64,000 nt of DNA, taken from NCBI RefSeq assembly GCF_000005505.3, contig NC_016133.3:22532555-22596554 (forward strand), written 5' to 3'. Under the pieces are notes generated by a model, which worked only from the letters and a program-made list of their open reading frames with translations, was not told the DNA's origin and ran no database searches. This DNA comes from Brachypodium distachyon. Lineage: Eukaryota > Streptophyta > Magnoliopsida > Poales > Poaceae. Position 1 is the stretch's first letter. Each line of letters opens with the position of its first letter. Positions 48,132 through 59,739 of the stretch are shown here, piece after piece. A program made the translations under genes and the position numbers.

Positions 48132-48533
48132 GGGGAGCGAGGGCGGAAGCTGGCAAGAGCGCAGGGATGCGAGATGCGGAAGAGGATGGAGGCGAAAGGG
48201 CAAAATGTTGCCCCCCGTTGCCAACAGTGGAAGCTTTATGACGCCCGGTCGTTTGGTAACGGCAGGTTCCGTACCCTACGGGTGCGCGGGGATAACTCCT
48301 AATCACTGGGAGTAATGCGCGGAGTGGCCTTAACTACCCTATTTAGGGGGGGGAGTTAGGGCGGAAATCTCACGCCCACTACTCCGTTTTGGCGGCGCCG
48401 TACACGGGGCAGCGAAGGGACGCGGGCCCGCAACTGGTCGGGGCCCACGCGTCGGTTAAGGGCGTAGCCCGGCAACCGACTAGGAAGAGACCCTTCCGGG
48501 AACAGGTGATGCCGGCCCACGCCCGGGGGCTAC
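48132..48533 (+). other. E1 3' internal end before LTR1
   Basis: Non-coding 400 bases: the upstream region of the antisense ORF (opposite strand) and the 255-bp 3' tail (48279-48533), ending in GCCCGGGGGCTAC, the likely polypurine-tract region abutting LTR1. Confidence 0.65.
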
Positions 48534-49549
48534 TGTCGCACCAGTGGCACCCGGGGTACCACCGCTGCGCGACGCGTGGCCCCCTCCCCGGGAAGGTCTC
48601 ATCCCGGGGAGCGCCGACGAGCTTCCCGGCAAGCTACCAGCCCGAAAGGGGCTAGCGGGGCTTCTGGGAATATTCCCGCTTAGGCACCTCCCGGGAAGCT
48701 GCTTCCCGGGAGGAGGTTCCCGGGTGCGCTGGGCCCGGGTGCTTCCCGGGCTGACTTGCGGGGACTGGGGGTTCCCGGACGCGTGCCCCCGCCTCGAGTC
48801 GTGGGGCCCACTGGACAGCGCCACGCGGGCGCGTGATGGGCGCGGAACGCGCGGTCCCACCAAGGCAAGAAGTAAGGCGCGCGGCTTAGTAAACGAGCCG
48901 ACCGACGGGTAGTTACCCGTCTGATCCAAGGAACAGTGGTTGTCCAATCCTACCCTAGGGTCCTAGGCCCCTAGCAGCGGAGGTGGCACCCATGCATGCC
49001 ACCAGCTCACCAGGGAGAGTTGCGTGCCTCCCCGTGTGACACTTGTAGCACATGCACCGTGGCACGTGTGGCTTCCCCTTGTGTATAAAAGGAGGACCCA
49101 TGCCAACGGTCAAGGGGGTTAGAGGGTTGACGGGTCAGACAGTTGGGAGGTTAGTCAGTTGGTCAGTTAGTTGGTTCGGACGAAGCTCGCTCGATAGATG
49201 CTTACTGGCTCCAGTAGGTAGCCAGCAGAGAGCGGTGAGGAGCGCCTAGCCACTGAGAGAAAGCCTGGGAGCTTGCTCGGCAACCTGTAAACATTTGATC
49301 CGTAATCAATATCGGCTCAGACAGGCAGGACGTAGGGTTTTACACCTCCGGGTGGCCCGAACCTGGGTAAAAAACGTGCGTGCGTCTGTTCTTGGACTAG
49401 CGCGTACCCCTAGCACTTTGCCTCGCCGGCCCCGTAGGGCCTCATCGCCCGCGCCGGCGATCATCTGGTCTCCACCCCAGACGCCCCTACCAAACCTAAA
49501 AGGGGGACGTGGCTGCACGCCCTCGGTGTCGGAGCACCGAGCGACGACA
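48534..49549 (+). repeat. E1 inner 3' LTR (LTR1)
   Basis: 1016 bp, TGTCGC...GCGACGACA. TATA box near 49084. Diverges from the 5' LTR and LTR2 in both substitutions and length, so it comes from a related but different element copy. Confidence 0.9.
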
Positions 49550-49807
49550 CGGGTGCGCGGGGATAACTCCTAATCAGTGGGAATAATGCGCGGAGTGGCC
49601 TTAACTACCCTATTTAGGGGGGGGAGTTAGGGCGGAGATCGCACGTCACTGCTCCGTTTGTAACGGCGCCTTACACAGGGCAGCGGAGGGACGCGGGCCC
49701 GGGGCGGCAGATCGGGGCCCACGCGTCGGTTAAGGGCGTAGCCCGGCAACCGACCAGGGGAAGACCCTTCCGGGAACAGGTGATGCCGGCCCACGCCCGG
49801 GGGCTAC
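49550..49807 (+). other. Collapsed internal region between LTR1 and LTR2
   Basis: 258 bp starting CGGGTGCGCGGGGATAAC. It duplicates the tail at 48279-48533 with scattered differences. Its first bases also resemble the leader after the 5' LTR (CGGGCGCGCC), suggesting that LTR1 was once a 5' LTR whose internal region was deleted through short homology. Confidence 0.75.
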
Positions 49808-50811
49808 TGTCGCACCAGTGGCACCCGGGGTACAACCGCTGCGCGACGCGCGGGCCCCTTTCCCGGGTTCCCGGGAAGGTCTCATCCCGGGGAGCGTCTA
49901 TGAGCTCCCCAGCAAGCTACCAGCCCGAAAGGGGCTAGCGGGGCTTCAGGGAATATTCCCGCCTGGGCACCTCCCGGGAAGCTGCTTCCCGGGAGAGGGT
50001 TCCCGGGTGTGTTGGCCCCGGGTGCTTCCCGGGGTCGACTTGCTGGGACTGAGAGTTCCCGGGCGCGTGCCCCCGCCTCGGGCGTGGGCCCAGTTGACAG
50101 CGCCACGCAGGCGCGTGGCGGGCGCGGGACGCGCGGTCCCACCAAGGCAAGGAGCAAGGTACGCGGCTCAGTAAACGAGCCGACCGACGGGTAGTTACCC
50201 GTCCGATCCAAGAAACAGTGGTTGTCTAATCCGACCCTAGGGTCTTAGGCCCCTAGCAGCGGAGGTGGCACCCATGCACGCCACCAGCTCACCAGGGGGA
50301 GTTGCGTGCCTCCCCGTTGGACACTTGTAGCTCATGCACCGTGGCACATGTGGCATCCCCTTATGTATAAAAGGAGGACCCATGCCGACGGTCAAGGGGG
50401 GTTGGCCAGTTGAACAGTCGTTCAGTTCCACAGGTTCCCTTCGCTGGCTTGCTAGGTCGAGGATCAGTTGGTTCCAGTAGACAGCCAACAGAGAGCAGTA
50501 GGTAGTACTTAGACATTGAGAGAAAGCCCGGTAACCTGCCCGGCAACTTGTAAACATTTGATCCGTAATCAATACCAGCTCAGACACGCAGGACGTAGGG
50601 TTTTACACCTCCGGGTGGCCCGAACCTGGGTAAAAAACGTGCGTGCACCTGTTCTTGGACCAGCGCGCACCCTTAGCACTTTGTCTCACCCGCCCCGTAG
50701 GGCCTCATCGGCCGTGCCGGCAATCACCGGGTCTCCGCCCAGACGCCCCTACCGAACCTAAAAGGGGGAGGTGGCCGCACGCCCCTGGTGTCGGAGCACC
50801 GAGCGATGACA
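49808..50811 (+). repeat. E1 outer 3' LTR (LTR2)
   Basis: 1004 bp, TGTCGC...GATGACA, TATA box near 50366. Paired with the 5' LTR by shared variants and by the flanking TCGCC duplications. Confidence 0.92.
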
Positions 50812-50816
50812 TCGCC
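50812..50816. repeat. Right target-site duplication of E1 (TCGCC)
   Basis: Exact match to 35090-35094, immediately after the terminal CA of LTR2. Confidence 0.92.
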
Positions 50817-52895
50817 GAAAGCTGAGCCGGTGGTAACATGGTGACTCCAATGCCAGGGTAATGGGTATAACCCATGTGTACGGGATAACCCATCTGTACG
50901 GTTGTTTGATGTGCTCTAGCAAACTCGAGATTTAACTCCTTAAATCGGCTGCACTCCCTCAGAGGATGGCTAGGCTTAATGTTGTCTTGTTCGTCTTTGT
51001 AGACATGGGACAAGCAGGGAGCCACCAATTGCTGAGAGAGTGTAAGCTGGCGTCCCTTACGTCACCACTGAGGTTTAGGCCCGCGAATTTCACCGTTGCG
51101 GTCACCTTCTACTTGAGAAGTGGCTGCGACAAAATCGGGTGAGATTGGTTGGCGATTTCCATCAGCCCATCGGTTGGCGATTTCCATCAGATAGTTGATG
51201 GTAGCAGGTCGAACGCGACCCAATTCTTCCTTGAGTTCGACTCGACGAAGACCTCGTTTGAATGCGTCGATGGCGCTTTCATCTGAGATTTCTTCGGAGG
51301 CATGCTTCGTGTTGGTCCATCGCTGGATATAGGAGCGGATAGACTCTCCTTCGCGTTGAATGGACGATCGAAGTTGTTCGAGAGATACCGGCCGCTTATA
51401 CGTGGCTTTGAAATTGCGCCTAAAAGCTTGTACCAACTGGTCCCATGAAGTGACCTCGCCATCGCGTAGGCTGTTCAGCCAAGTACGAGTCGGACTCCTG
51501 AGCTGGAGTTGAAGGCACTGCATAGTGGTGGTTTGAGTTCCGCCCTGGCATCGAATCCCGGTGAGGTAGTCTTCTAGCCAGGTCCTGAGCTCCTACGTGC
51601 CATCGTATTTTGCCAGGTCAGCTGGCGGCTTGAAGTTTCTTGGCATCCTGGCTCGGCGAATCCGACGACTGAAACATGGTGCTCCACACGTTTCATGGTC
51701 TGATTCAGGAGAGTCCTCCCTGTAGCCGGCTAGGCGGCTAATGACTCGTTGAGGAGATTGACTCCTTCTGCGAGGGTTTGGCTCGTGTTCGTTTTGCCCC
51801 GAGACAGGCAAACGACGTTCACGCTGAGGCTCGTTACCCGTATGAGGTGGAGCGGCCGGGTTTTGATTGATGCAAAGAAGCCCCTGCTTTGGCCAATCCT
51901 TTTAGGATTTGCTTGTGGACGGGCCAGCACGGGTCATTATCAGGTAGTTGGATTGACTGTAGATAAGTACTCGCCGCACACAATGCCTCTTCAGTAATCC
52001 CAAGTGTTGCATCGTCGTGATCATCTGCCGACATGAAGCTTGAGGAGAGATCACGAACCGCATAGGTTCTGTCTCCCTCAGGCAGTTTATAAAAACGAGA
52101 CCCGCGATGAACGTTTCAGAGAGGGAAGGCCCCTCTGTCCGAAGTGTCGAATGAATCTGGCCGAGCCTTCCCAGATGCTTGAAGTTCCTCTTCTATCTTT
52201 TTAAGTTTGTCGGCTTTGTGCTTCTGCTGCTTGACAAACTCTTCTTTTTCTTTGATCAAGTTGAACCGGTTCCTGGCAAAGAAATTTGCATATAGCTTTA
52301 ATTCCGCAGGAGTGGGGTCTTTCATGAGGACTCCCGTGTCAAGGGCTGCTTGGACCCGCGCCTTCTCCGCTGCTGAATGTCCACCTTGTGAGTTTATGAT
52401 GGTATCCGCAGCTGGAGGAGTTGGGGCGACGGGGTTTGTCATGAAGACTTGGGCGCATTGAGGTGCAAGATCGTTGTTGCTATGGTAACTTTCTTGTTCC
52501 AAGCAGTCGCCAGCGTCGCTTGGGACGGGGCTTTCTGCATAACAAGGTGGGTCTACTTCGACTTCGAAGGGAGTCTCGAGGAATACTTGCTCTGTTTAGT
52601 CGAGTGGTTGTGCCGAATCTATTGGCGATACTTTTCTTGAGGGTGAAGGAAGATGCGACTTCTCTAGAGTTAGAGAAGTCGGACCCGGCAGTCGAAGGAT
52701 ACCGGATCGGTCGGCTCGGAGATGGAATTCCCCGAACACGAGGTCCACGCCAGCGTCAAGCACGTCAAAAACCGCGCGGTTGGCTGGGGGGTGAGCGGTA
52801 AAGTGGAAGGACCCGAAGGTCATCGACTCCGCCTGAGTCGACGACGGGTTATACGAATCTGAAATCACCAAGGTCGTGTCTCCAACACACGTCTT
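50817..52895 (-). pseudogene. E2 gag pseudogene
   Basis: Minus-strand gag. The N-terminal piece (52116-52502) is Lys/Glu-rich with a coiled-coil segment. Basic pieces lie at 51834-52034 and 51593-51811. The capsid core is 51062-51523 (T-W-L-N-S-L, W-D-Q-L-V-Q-A-F-R-R-N-F, then a conserved S-L-E-Q-L and R-S-Y-I-Q-R-W pattern). The following piece (50705-51028) contains H-P-L-R-E-C-S-R-F, which resembles the degenerate zinc-binding stretch of such proteins. Stops and shifts separate the pieces, and E1 interrupts the gene on its left. The capsid would assemble the element's particles; it cannot here. Confidence 0.85.
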
Positions 52896-52913
52896 TCCCA
52901 CAGACGGCGCCAA
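52896..52913 (-). promoter_or_regulatory. E2 primer-binding site
   Basis: Minus strand TTGGCGCCGTCTGTGGGA directly inside the 5' LTR. It fixes E2's orientation. Confidence 0.82.
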
Positions 52914-53407
52914 TGATGAAGGGGTGACTTTGACAATGTTCATATTGGTGGACATGTATCTAAGAAAGATTTCGAGTGTATGTGTTGGCGAACTCGTCGG
53001 CTAACAAGAACACAGTGAACACAATTTACCCAGGTTCAGGGCTTTCGATGAGGTAATACCCCTACGTCCTGCTTGTCTGATCTATATTGATGAGTCGATT
53101 ACAATGGGGTGCTGCGGAGGCTAGATGCTCAGATTCGATCTGGTGAGTGCGTCTAGGCGACTTCTAGCTACGTTGAGGTGTTCCCTTGGCTCCCTCTCCA
53201 GGTCCCTTATATATGTAGGAACCTAGGTCTAAGGTAGAGTCCAAGTCGGTTACAATGAAGAGATATACTCTAATTAATCTTCCTTATCTTGAGTCGCAAG
53301 GTTTGGCATGTAGACTTCTGGAGTCGTAGTAGGCTTCCTTGTGGGGCCCCAGCTGGGCCGTAATGGGTATACTTGAGTCGAGTACGTGGTTAGTCATAAC
53401 CACGTCA
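52914..53407 (-). repeat. E2 5' LTR
   Basis: 494 bp. On the plus strand TGATGAAGGGG...CCACGTCA. Contains TTATATATG (about 53206-53214), a possible TATA region. The right-hand terminal 24 bases form an inverted repeat and are not found in the left LTR. Confidence 0.8.
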
Positions 53408-56374
53408 CCCTGCCGTGCTGAAGCCAGCCCCAAATTCCTCTCTCCCTCCTCTTCTAGATCCCCAAACTAATTTCTACAAAACGCCACCAACTCACCCCGA
53501 GAATGCAACCCTAGTTCTTGGGGCTGCCATGGCCGCAGCCGTCAACCTCGGCTCCGGCGAGGACTACCTCGCCGTCTCCCTGCTACCACGGTGTTCCTTC
53601 CCCTACTAGTCGTCTACACACGGAGCTACAACATCAACAAGAAAAGGCAACGGCTTCAAGGCGTCGTCGCCGGTGCAGCGAGGCTGGGATCACGCTTCCT
53701 CCTCCCCATCTCACCGGCGTTGGGACCAGTGGTCCGGCATGCGCGGCCTACTGCTAAGCACTCCTAGTTAAGTCTCTCTCTCTCGCTGACAGCAAGTTCT
53801 AGTGTTTTAGGGAATCCTAGTGTTGTGCATGTGCAAAGAGTTGAGTGATTTTGAGTGTGAGCAAACAAACTAGTGATTAAACTAGCAAAGTGAAGATGTG
53901 ATCTAATTCTAAACAGTAGCAGTGTGAGGATATTGTCTTCTCCTAGGCATTAGCAAAGTGAAAACATGTGTGGTGTTTTACTCCTAATCACTTAATGTAC
54001 TACTTAGACATGCATTTTAATCCACGGTACTGTGCCAGCATTGTCATCAAGAGCATGCAAAGAAATCAAAAGTAACATTATGTTTACCTTCAACACACGG
54101 CAGCAGCACACAACACCAAGTAGCACAACGGAACTAGGCGAGGGAAAGTGGGTGCCAGTAGCTAGAGTGGAGGTGGCTCGATGGAGAGAGGGGTGAAAAG
54201 GCAACAGTAAAATAAAAGTACTTGCTATTTATAGTGTGCGAAGTATTGTGTATGTTGAGGACAAGTGTTGGGCAAATGGATGCATGACACACACGTGTTT
54301 CTCAGCTTATTCGAAGAGAGCCAAATGTCAAACATCAAGTGACAAGTGGCATTCATGTATTTAGGCCCACCCAATTTTTGAAATATTTGTTTGTAATAAA
54401 GGACTTTGTATTATTTTTGTGATATATGATAATTAGGCTAAACAATTTAGATGCTTGAAACCTGGGATTTCACATGAATACTCTAATAAGTAGAGTTCTA
54501 ATGGTTGTATACATGATGACCATGTCCATATCAATTGCTAACAAAAAAATTGGTTAATTTTTTTATTGGCCTATAATTAGCCAAAAAATCAGCGAGAATT
54601 ATGAAAATAAACGTGAGGGCTACCGTTTCTGGCTACCGCTTTTTTTCTTGCGAAATGTTTGGGTCTCTGTCTGTTCTGCAGCGGTTTACACGTGATCTGG
54701 TGGACAACTGAACCCCATCAGATTGCTAAAACAACGTCCAAGTTAGGAGACGCAAGGAGCAGAATTGATGCTTTCAAGTTGCTTCTCTCTTTATGCCATG
54801 CAACAAGCACAAATACCATGATAATGCGAATATGCGATGCATGGGCAACGACAGGGTATCCTGCATGTATTCCTCCCGACTCCCATCCTCCTTCCCGAGC
54901 AGACACATGCAAGCAAAAATGAACGATTCCACCGCACCAGATAAGGCCCCTCTCAGTGTGGGATTTCTTAGCACGTTATCTTAAGTATTTTGACGTGACA
55001 CACAATTAATTAGGAAACAGTCTCTTAGCACATTCTGCCCTCCCTGTGGATACCTGCAAGAAACAAACGACAGATCTTGAGATTGATGATTTACCACAAG
55101 CTTGCGTAACTTCAGCTAAAGGGCTGGTTCAATCATAAAAAACCAACCATCCGAGTTACGCTTAGTTCGCACCCTCCAAGGAACCTTGTTAGGCTTACTA
55201 GAGGTTTCGGCTGGCTCTGCAAGACTTTGTGATGCCCAAAGCGCAGACGGGTGTTGAGAGGTTTGCGGTATTCATGCGATTCGATCGTTGAGAGTTTCGT
55301 CCCCTCAACTCGATGTTCTCCCAACACAATAGGTCGTCTGCACGAGGCAACCTAACCTATTAAAAAGTAGTGATGGGTTGCTCGTGTCAAACATATGGCG
55401 ATGTTCCATAATAAGGTCACGGTACACACCCCACTAACGCTTATACCACCTAATCCATCTACACACTCTAATTATGAAGTTGTCCCTCAGTGATAACACA
55501 CCTTTCTTACGTACACGCACATGGAAGATGGAACTTGAAGAAATAAAAAATGAACAATGCAATAGCGATATATAAGTTAAAACGAAGCTATACAAGAATG
55601 CTCGACACGCTGACACCTAGGGTCCACTCCAGACCCTATGCACCTCATGTGCCTTGTGTAAGGGCCAATATGAATTTTTTAACATTCGTTTATCGATAAC
55701 CAAACAAAACGCTTCAAAAATAAGTACATCAAACCTAAAATATTTAATGATTTTTTAGCTCTCATTTGAACCCATACTCTACCGCAAGATGTTATCAACA
55801 AGTTTGAATATCACGATAAAACATATTTAAAAATCAAAACTCCTCTTTGCTTCTCTCGTGTGAGATGTGACCGATATATAATCATTGCTTCATTGGTTCT
55901 GTCTCCAACCTCTTGCAGGGAAAGCAAAGCAACAAATATGATAATAAGAAGAAGAAGAAGAAGAAAAGCAAAATTGAAATATACTTAATCGGATTCACCA
56001 TTTCCGCGACACATGTTACGGATCTGAGGGCTTATTATTTCTAACTAGAACATAATGGCGCGCGTTGCCGCGCCCGACCTTATAGTTGAGAAGAAAAGGT
56101 TCGGGTGTAATATGATGATGCAGCGGATGTAAAAATTGTAATGTCAAATGCATTTGAAATGGAAATTGTATTGTATTGAATAACATGCCCTTATACATGG
56201 ATTTGAGAAGTAACATAAGCATCATGGGAATAAACTGTTATCATATGTTTTGCATGGAGAGGTAAAGAATGGAAGAATTTTATTCAGTTGGCGGATTCGT
56301 TTTCTCATGGAAGTCGGCGGTGCTCTCAAATATCTTTTGATCAATCCATTTGTGCAAACAATTTGTTGCATGAA
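53408..56374. other. Host DNA without a supportable gene
   Basis: Same content as 15352-18318: an AT-rich block with only a 26-codon ATG frame (53529-53609) and two microsatellites. Confidence 0.6.
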
Positions 56375-56677
56375 TTATATCTGTGTGAGTACCGACATAG
56401 TTCGCAGGTAGGGTACCCAGTGCAGTTCCACATGTCTCCTATTGATTCTTGCTGACTCCATGTCATTTAGTAGTACCTTCCATCCTTTCTTGTAATGTCT
56501 ACTCAGTGTAGTTTGTTCTTCTAATTTATTTTGAGGATAATTGCCCTCGATCTTCAATTTTTCTTTATGGTGATCATTCATAGTCTTTTGAGAAAAAATC
56601 ATGTCATCAATTTGAAATATTAGTTCTTTTTTCAGTACCTCTACGAGAGATGTTGCTGCAACTTCCTCTGCATCCAT
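56375..56677 (-). CDS. Unrecognised 100-codon minus-strand ORF, possible exon
   Basis: Identical to 18319-18621: a Lys/Glu-rich open frame downstream of the spliced gene's exons and on the same strand. No family recognised. Confidence 0.35.
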   Translation of the reverse strand: MDAEEVAATSLVEVLKKELIFQIDDMIFSQKTMNDHHKEKLKIEGNYPQNKLEEQTTLSRHYKKGWKVLLNDMESARINRRHVELHWVPYLRTMSVLTQI

Positions 56678-56801
56678 CTTATTTTTAGCTAATAGCCGGT
56701 AGCTTCTTGTAATTTGCCTGATGTGTTGGGCTCGGTAGTGGCAATATCAGTCCGTACTATGCACTGATAATATTGTTGATGGTATGTACAGACATACTCA
56801 C

Positions 56802-58885
56802 GTCTCTTCCCCCAATGTGTGTGAGGATTTCATCCAAAATTGTCTTGCGAGGAATCCTAATAATTGATAAGTTATTTGTTCACATGAAAATGTTGTACGA
56901 CTTCTCAGTTTGTTTCACATATATAAAGAATGAAGGTAATCAAGAATAAAAAGGTAGAACCTCCTGATGTTGCTGCCATTTGCTAGCCGCACATTCACTT
57001 TTGTATGATGGGAGATTAGTGTTTTATTTGTTCATGTGCAGTGTTGGTTTGTTTATAATAGTTTTCTCTGTTATGGAACGGCTGGTTTTGAATTAATGGT
57101 TGCTGGAATATATTAGAGTCAATGGTATTAAGTGTATGCAGTGGGTTTGTGGATGTTTTTCCACGGATCTTATTTAATAGAATGAACTTAATTGCTTACA
57201 TGAATAATGGTGATTAAGGACACTTACATTGAGAAGTTACTGTTGTGGCCTGAAGTGAAGCGTTGGGAAAGAATTGTTATGACAATAAATGTTTAAAAGT
57301 GGTGTAAAAAAATGTTCCTATATAAGAACTCACCATAATGGGTTTTAGTCCCACTAAGACTGATTACTATCAGAATAGGCGCATATGGAGATAGATGGAG
57401 AATGGGAAAGAAGGCAGTAGGTACAGCTCTTTAGATGTGCATTTTTATTTGCATAACTCCGAATGCAATAAGACAAAACGAAATGTTGCACCGAAAGGTA
57501 AAATCACTGATGTATCTGAGGAGCATTCATTGAAGGTTGTGAAATGTATCTTTCAGTACATTATAGAAGGACATAAGCATGCCCAGATGATTCGGACCGA
57601 TGAAGAAACGCAAACGTACAATAAAAAGTAGGGAATAGGCATTTCCCTATGTTGAATTAATATTATATGTAATCTGATAACTGTATCCCTTTTGGCATAA
57701 TATATTATTAATAGACGTATGTATCCAGCTTACGTATGCCTAGAAATTGCCTCTCTTGCTATCTCCCGTGTTGTTCAAACATCATGCTCAGTTTTGTTCC
57801 TGAAGAATTTGGCACAAGGATCAATACGAGCGAAAGGAAAGATAATTTGAATGGTAAAGTAGTGTTGTCTTATTAAATTGTAGTGTGGAGATACTCACAT
57901 GATCTGATTCTGCTGTGAGAAGGCCAGCCATATAGTGCATTGAAGCGATGGGTGCAAGTTTGCCTGCAAGTTGTTCATATGGTGTTGCTGCTGGGATAAG
58001 TCCGGTATATGTGGCAGTAAAGTTTCTTGTTCCAGTAATAAACTTTGATAGGTGGGTTATTTTTATTGGCAGCAGGCTAGCACTATCAGTACAAATTTGT
58101 AGGACTTCCTGCAGCAAGTTTTCAGTGGATTCTTTGACATAAGCTATATATCTTGAACTGATATGATTGTCTTCTCTGAGAATATCTTCAAATGTGGTGG
58201 CAGCATGTAGTTTTTTTATAGTGAAAGTACATGTTGTAGTTTGCATACCTTCTATTGGAGTAGCGCAGGGTTTGTAGGCACCAGACCCCTCCCCAACAAA
58301 GCGAGAACGCTTGCGCATTGCGATATATCGTTCTATATATCCTGTTAAGATGTCACCAATGGGTATCACACACCAATGGATATTAGTCAAAAAAATATGC
58401 AGAAAAATAGATACACAGAAGTGAACTAATGAATATCCCAAAATCATCGTGGCAGGAAATAAAACAGGGATGTAGAAAAATTACCAAAGATAGATGCAAA
58501 GAAGCACAAGCTAACCTGAGCAGGTGCCATTTGCAAACCTGGAAGTCACAGGTGCCTGTGGAACCAGGTCAGTAGCAATTCCCCAAAAACTGACCGCAAG
58601 AACAACAAAAAAAGAATGTTCTGTTATACAAACTGAACAAGAGTGAGGATTACTGATATTCATAAACCTGCTTTGAAGACAGAAATGGGAAAACACAAGA
58701 AAAAGTTTTTGACATACAAATTGTCTTAAACTAACATGTACGCTTTCTGATGTTCCAGAAGAAATACAAGGTTCAACTAATTAAAATGGCTGAGCATATA
58801 TATGTGAACAAGATTCCAGATACCTCTAGGACCCTAGCTCTCTTCCAAGAACCTGGCTTTGTGGTACCGAAATGCAACTGCTACT
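56802..58885 (-). CDS. Unrecognised spliced host gene
   Basis: Exons on the minus strand from splice signals: 58824-58885 (after TTTTCAG, before GTATCT), 58516-58667 (after AAAGCAG, before GTTAGC), 57899-58341 (after TTAACAG, before GTGAGT; an internal GTATGC...TTGAAG segment of 63 bp could be an optional intron) and 56802-56856 (after TTATTAG, before GTGAGT). The second and third exons join in phase. The third encodes R-S-R-F-V-G-E-G-S-G, then a soluble-looking helical stretch with E-N-L-L-Q-E-V-L-Q-I and M-A-G-L-L-T-A-E. The first exon carries a TAG near its end in the matching phase. I know no family with this signature. Further 5' exons might lie right of the solo LTR, which would then sit in an intron. 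Confidence 0.48.
57395..57631 (+). other. Doubtful 78-codon plus-strand ORF (also at 19339-19575)
   Basis: ATG-started, Lys/Thr/Glu-rich frame in an intron of the minus-strand gene model. Composition is protein-like but there is no homology I recognise and no splice or promoter support. It may be a fragment. Confidence 0.2.
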
Positions 58886-58937
58886 CTGAAAAGCAATAAT
58901 CAGTTGTATGCATATTGTAGAACTACTTTGGTTCAAA

Positions 58938-59145
58938 CAAGCATGCAGACAAGCCATCCATTTACAGATCAGTCACATATCAGTTTACCAATATATCGGG
59001 AATGGGCATTTTTCTCTATTTCCTCTGTCCAACATATGAATCAAGCATGCAGACAAGCCATCCATTTACAGATCAGTCACATATCAGTTTACCAATATAG
59101 CGGGAACGGGCATTTTTCTCTATCTCCTCTGTTCAGCATGTGAAT
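58938..59145 (+). repeat. 104-bp tandem duplication
   Basis: Same as 20882-21089. Confidence 0.92.
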
Positions 59146-59739
59146 TATTTAATCAACAATCAAATATATGTATACAAGCAGGTGGTATACTTAGTTAAGA
59201 AAATCCAGGCTGAATTGTATTTATCGATACATGAAAAAACAAAACCTCTTGCTTCAGAAAGTAATTTTCCTGGCTAACCGTATAGTCCTGTAAAAAACAC
59301 AGCTGTTCTGTTCTTTCTGAATTTAACTCGCATTTCTCCGATGCATTCAATCGTGAGGTTAAAAGACAAATTAAAAGCTGTTACAATATCACGAACCGCG
59401 CAAAACACTACTCTTTTCTCTTGAACTTGGCATTGGGCTTTATTGCATGACCACCGGAATATAGTCAGAAACAACCTTTCCCCGTTCCCCAGAGATCTCG
59501 CCTGGGCTGCGTCGAATTGCCCTAGCCTAAGCTTTAACTATATTACCAAAGTGAAAGAACAAAGAACAGAGCTACCTCGACAGATCAACGACTAATGACA
59601 GGAAAATTAGCGCAACGAGCACCGCCGCATGCATGTTGTCAGTTTAACTTGTATCAAATTCTAGAAGATACAAGCATACAAACAGCTACCGTAATAAGAC
59701 AAAATTAAGCTGCAATCTGTAGAAAACAAAAAAGAAGAA
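59146..59739. other. AT-rich host spacer
   Basis: Same as 21090-21683: nothing recognisable. Confidence 0.6.

Larger units (their letters stand above)
35095..50811 (+). mobile_element. E1: complete Tat-type Ty3/Gypsy retrotransposon nested in E2
   Basis: 15.7-kb element with 5' LTR (35095-36099), leader and PBS region, gag, pol (protease-RT-RNase H-integrase), a 3' region with tandem repeats, a minus-strand spliced ORF broken by a Copia-like LTR, and two tandem LTRs at the 3' end (48534-49549, 49808-50811). Exact TCGCC target duplications flank the whole. The 5' LTR and outer 3' LTR share sequence (for example CCCCTTTCCCGGGTTCCC) that the inner LTR lacks. They differ by eye at about one base in twenty to thirty, younger than E2's pair but not recent. 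No frame is intact. Confidence 0.93.
23685..53407 (-). mobile_element. E2: Tat-type Ty3/Gypsy retrotransposon, minus strand, disrupted by E1
   Basis: Older host element. Read on the minus strand from the right: 5' LTR (52914-53407), PBS (52896-52913), gag, [E1 insertion 35095-50811], protease, RT, RNase H, integrase ending at 30983, a 52-bp minisatellite, an antisense spliced ORF (plus strand, 26141-29813), an 81-bp minisatellite containing a MITE, and the 3' LTR (23685-24154). Protease-RT-RNase H-integrase order marks Gypsy. The dual RNase H region and the antisense ORF past pol mark the Tat lineage (RIRE2/Grande/Retand-like). The two LTRs differ at roughly one base in eleven by eye over the first 120 bases, so the insertion is old. 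Flanks CCCGG/CCCTG are an imperfect target duplication. Confidence 0.8.
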
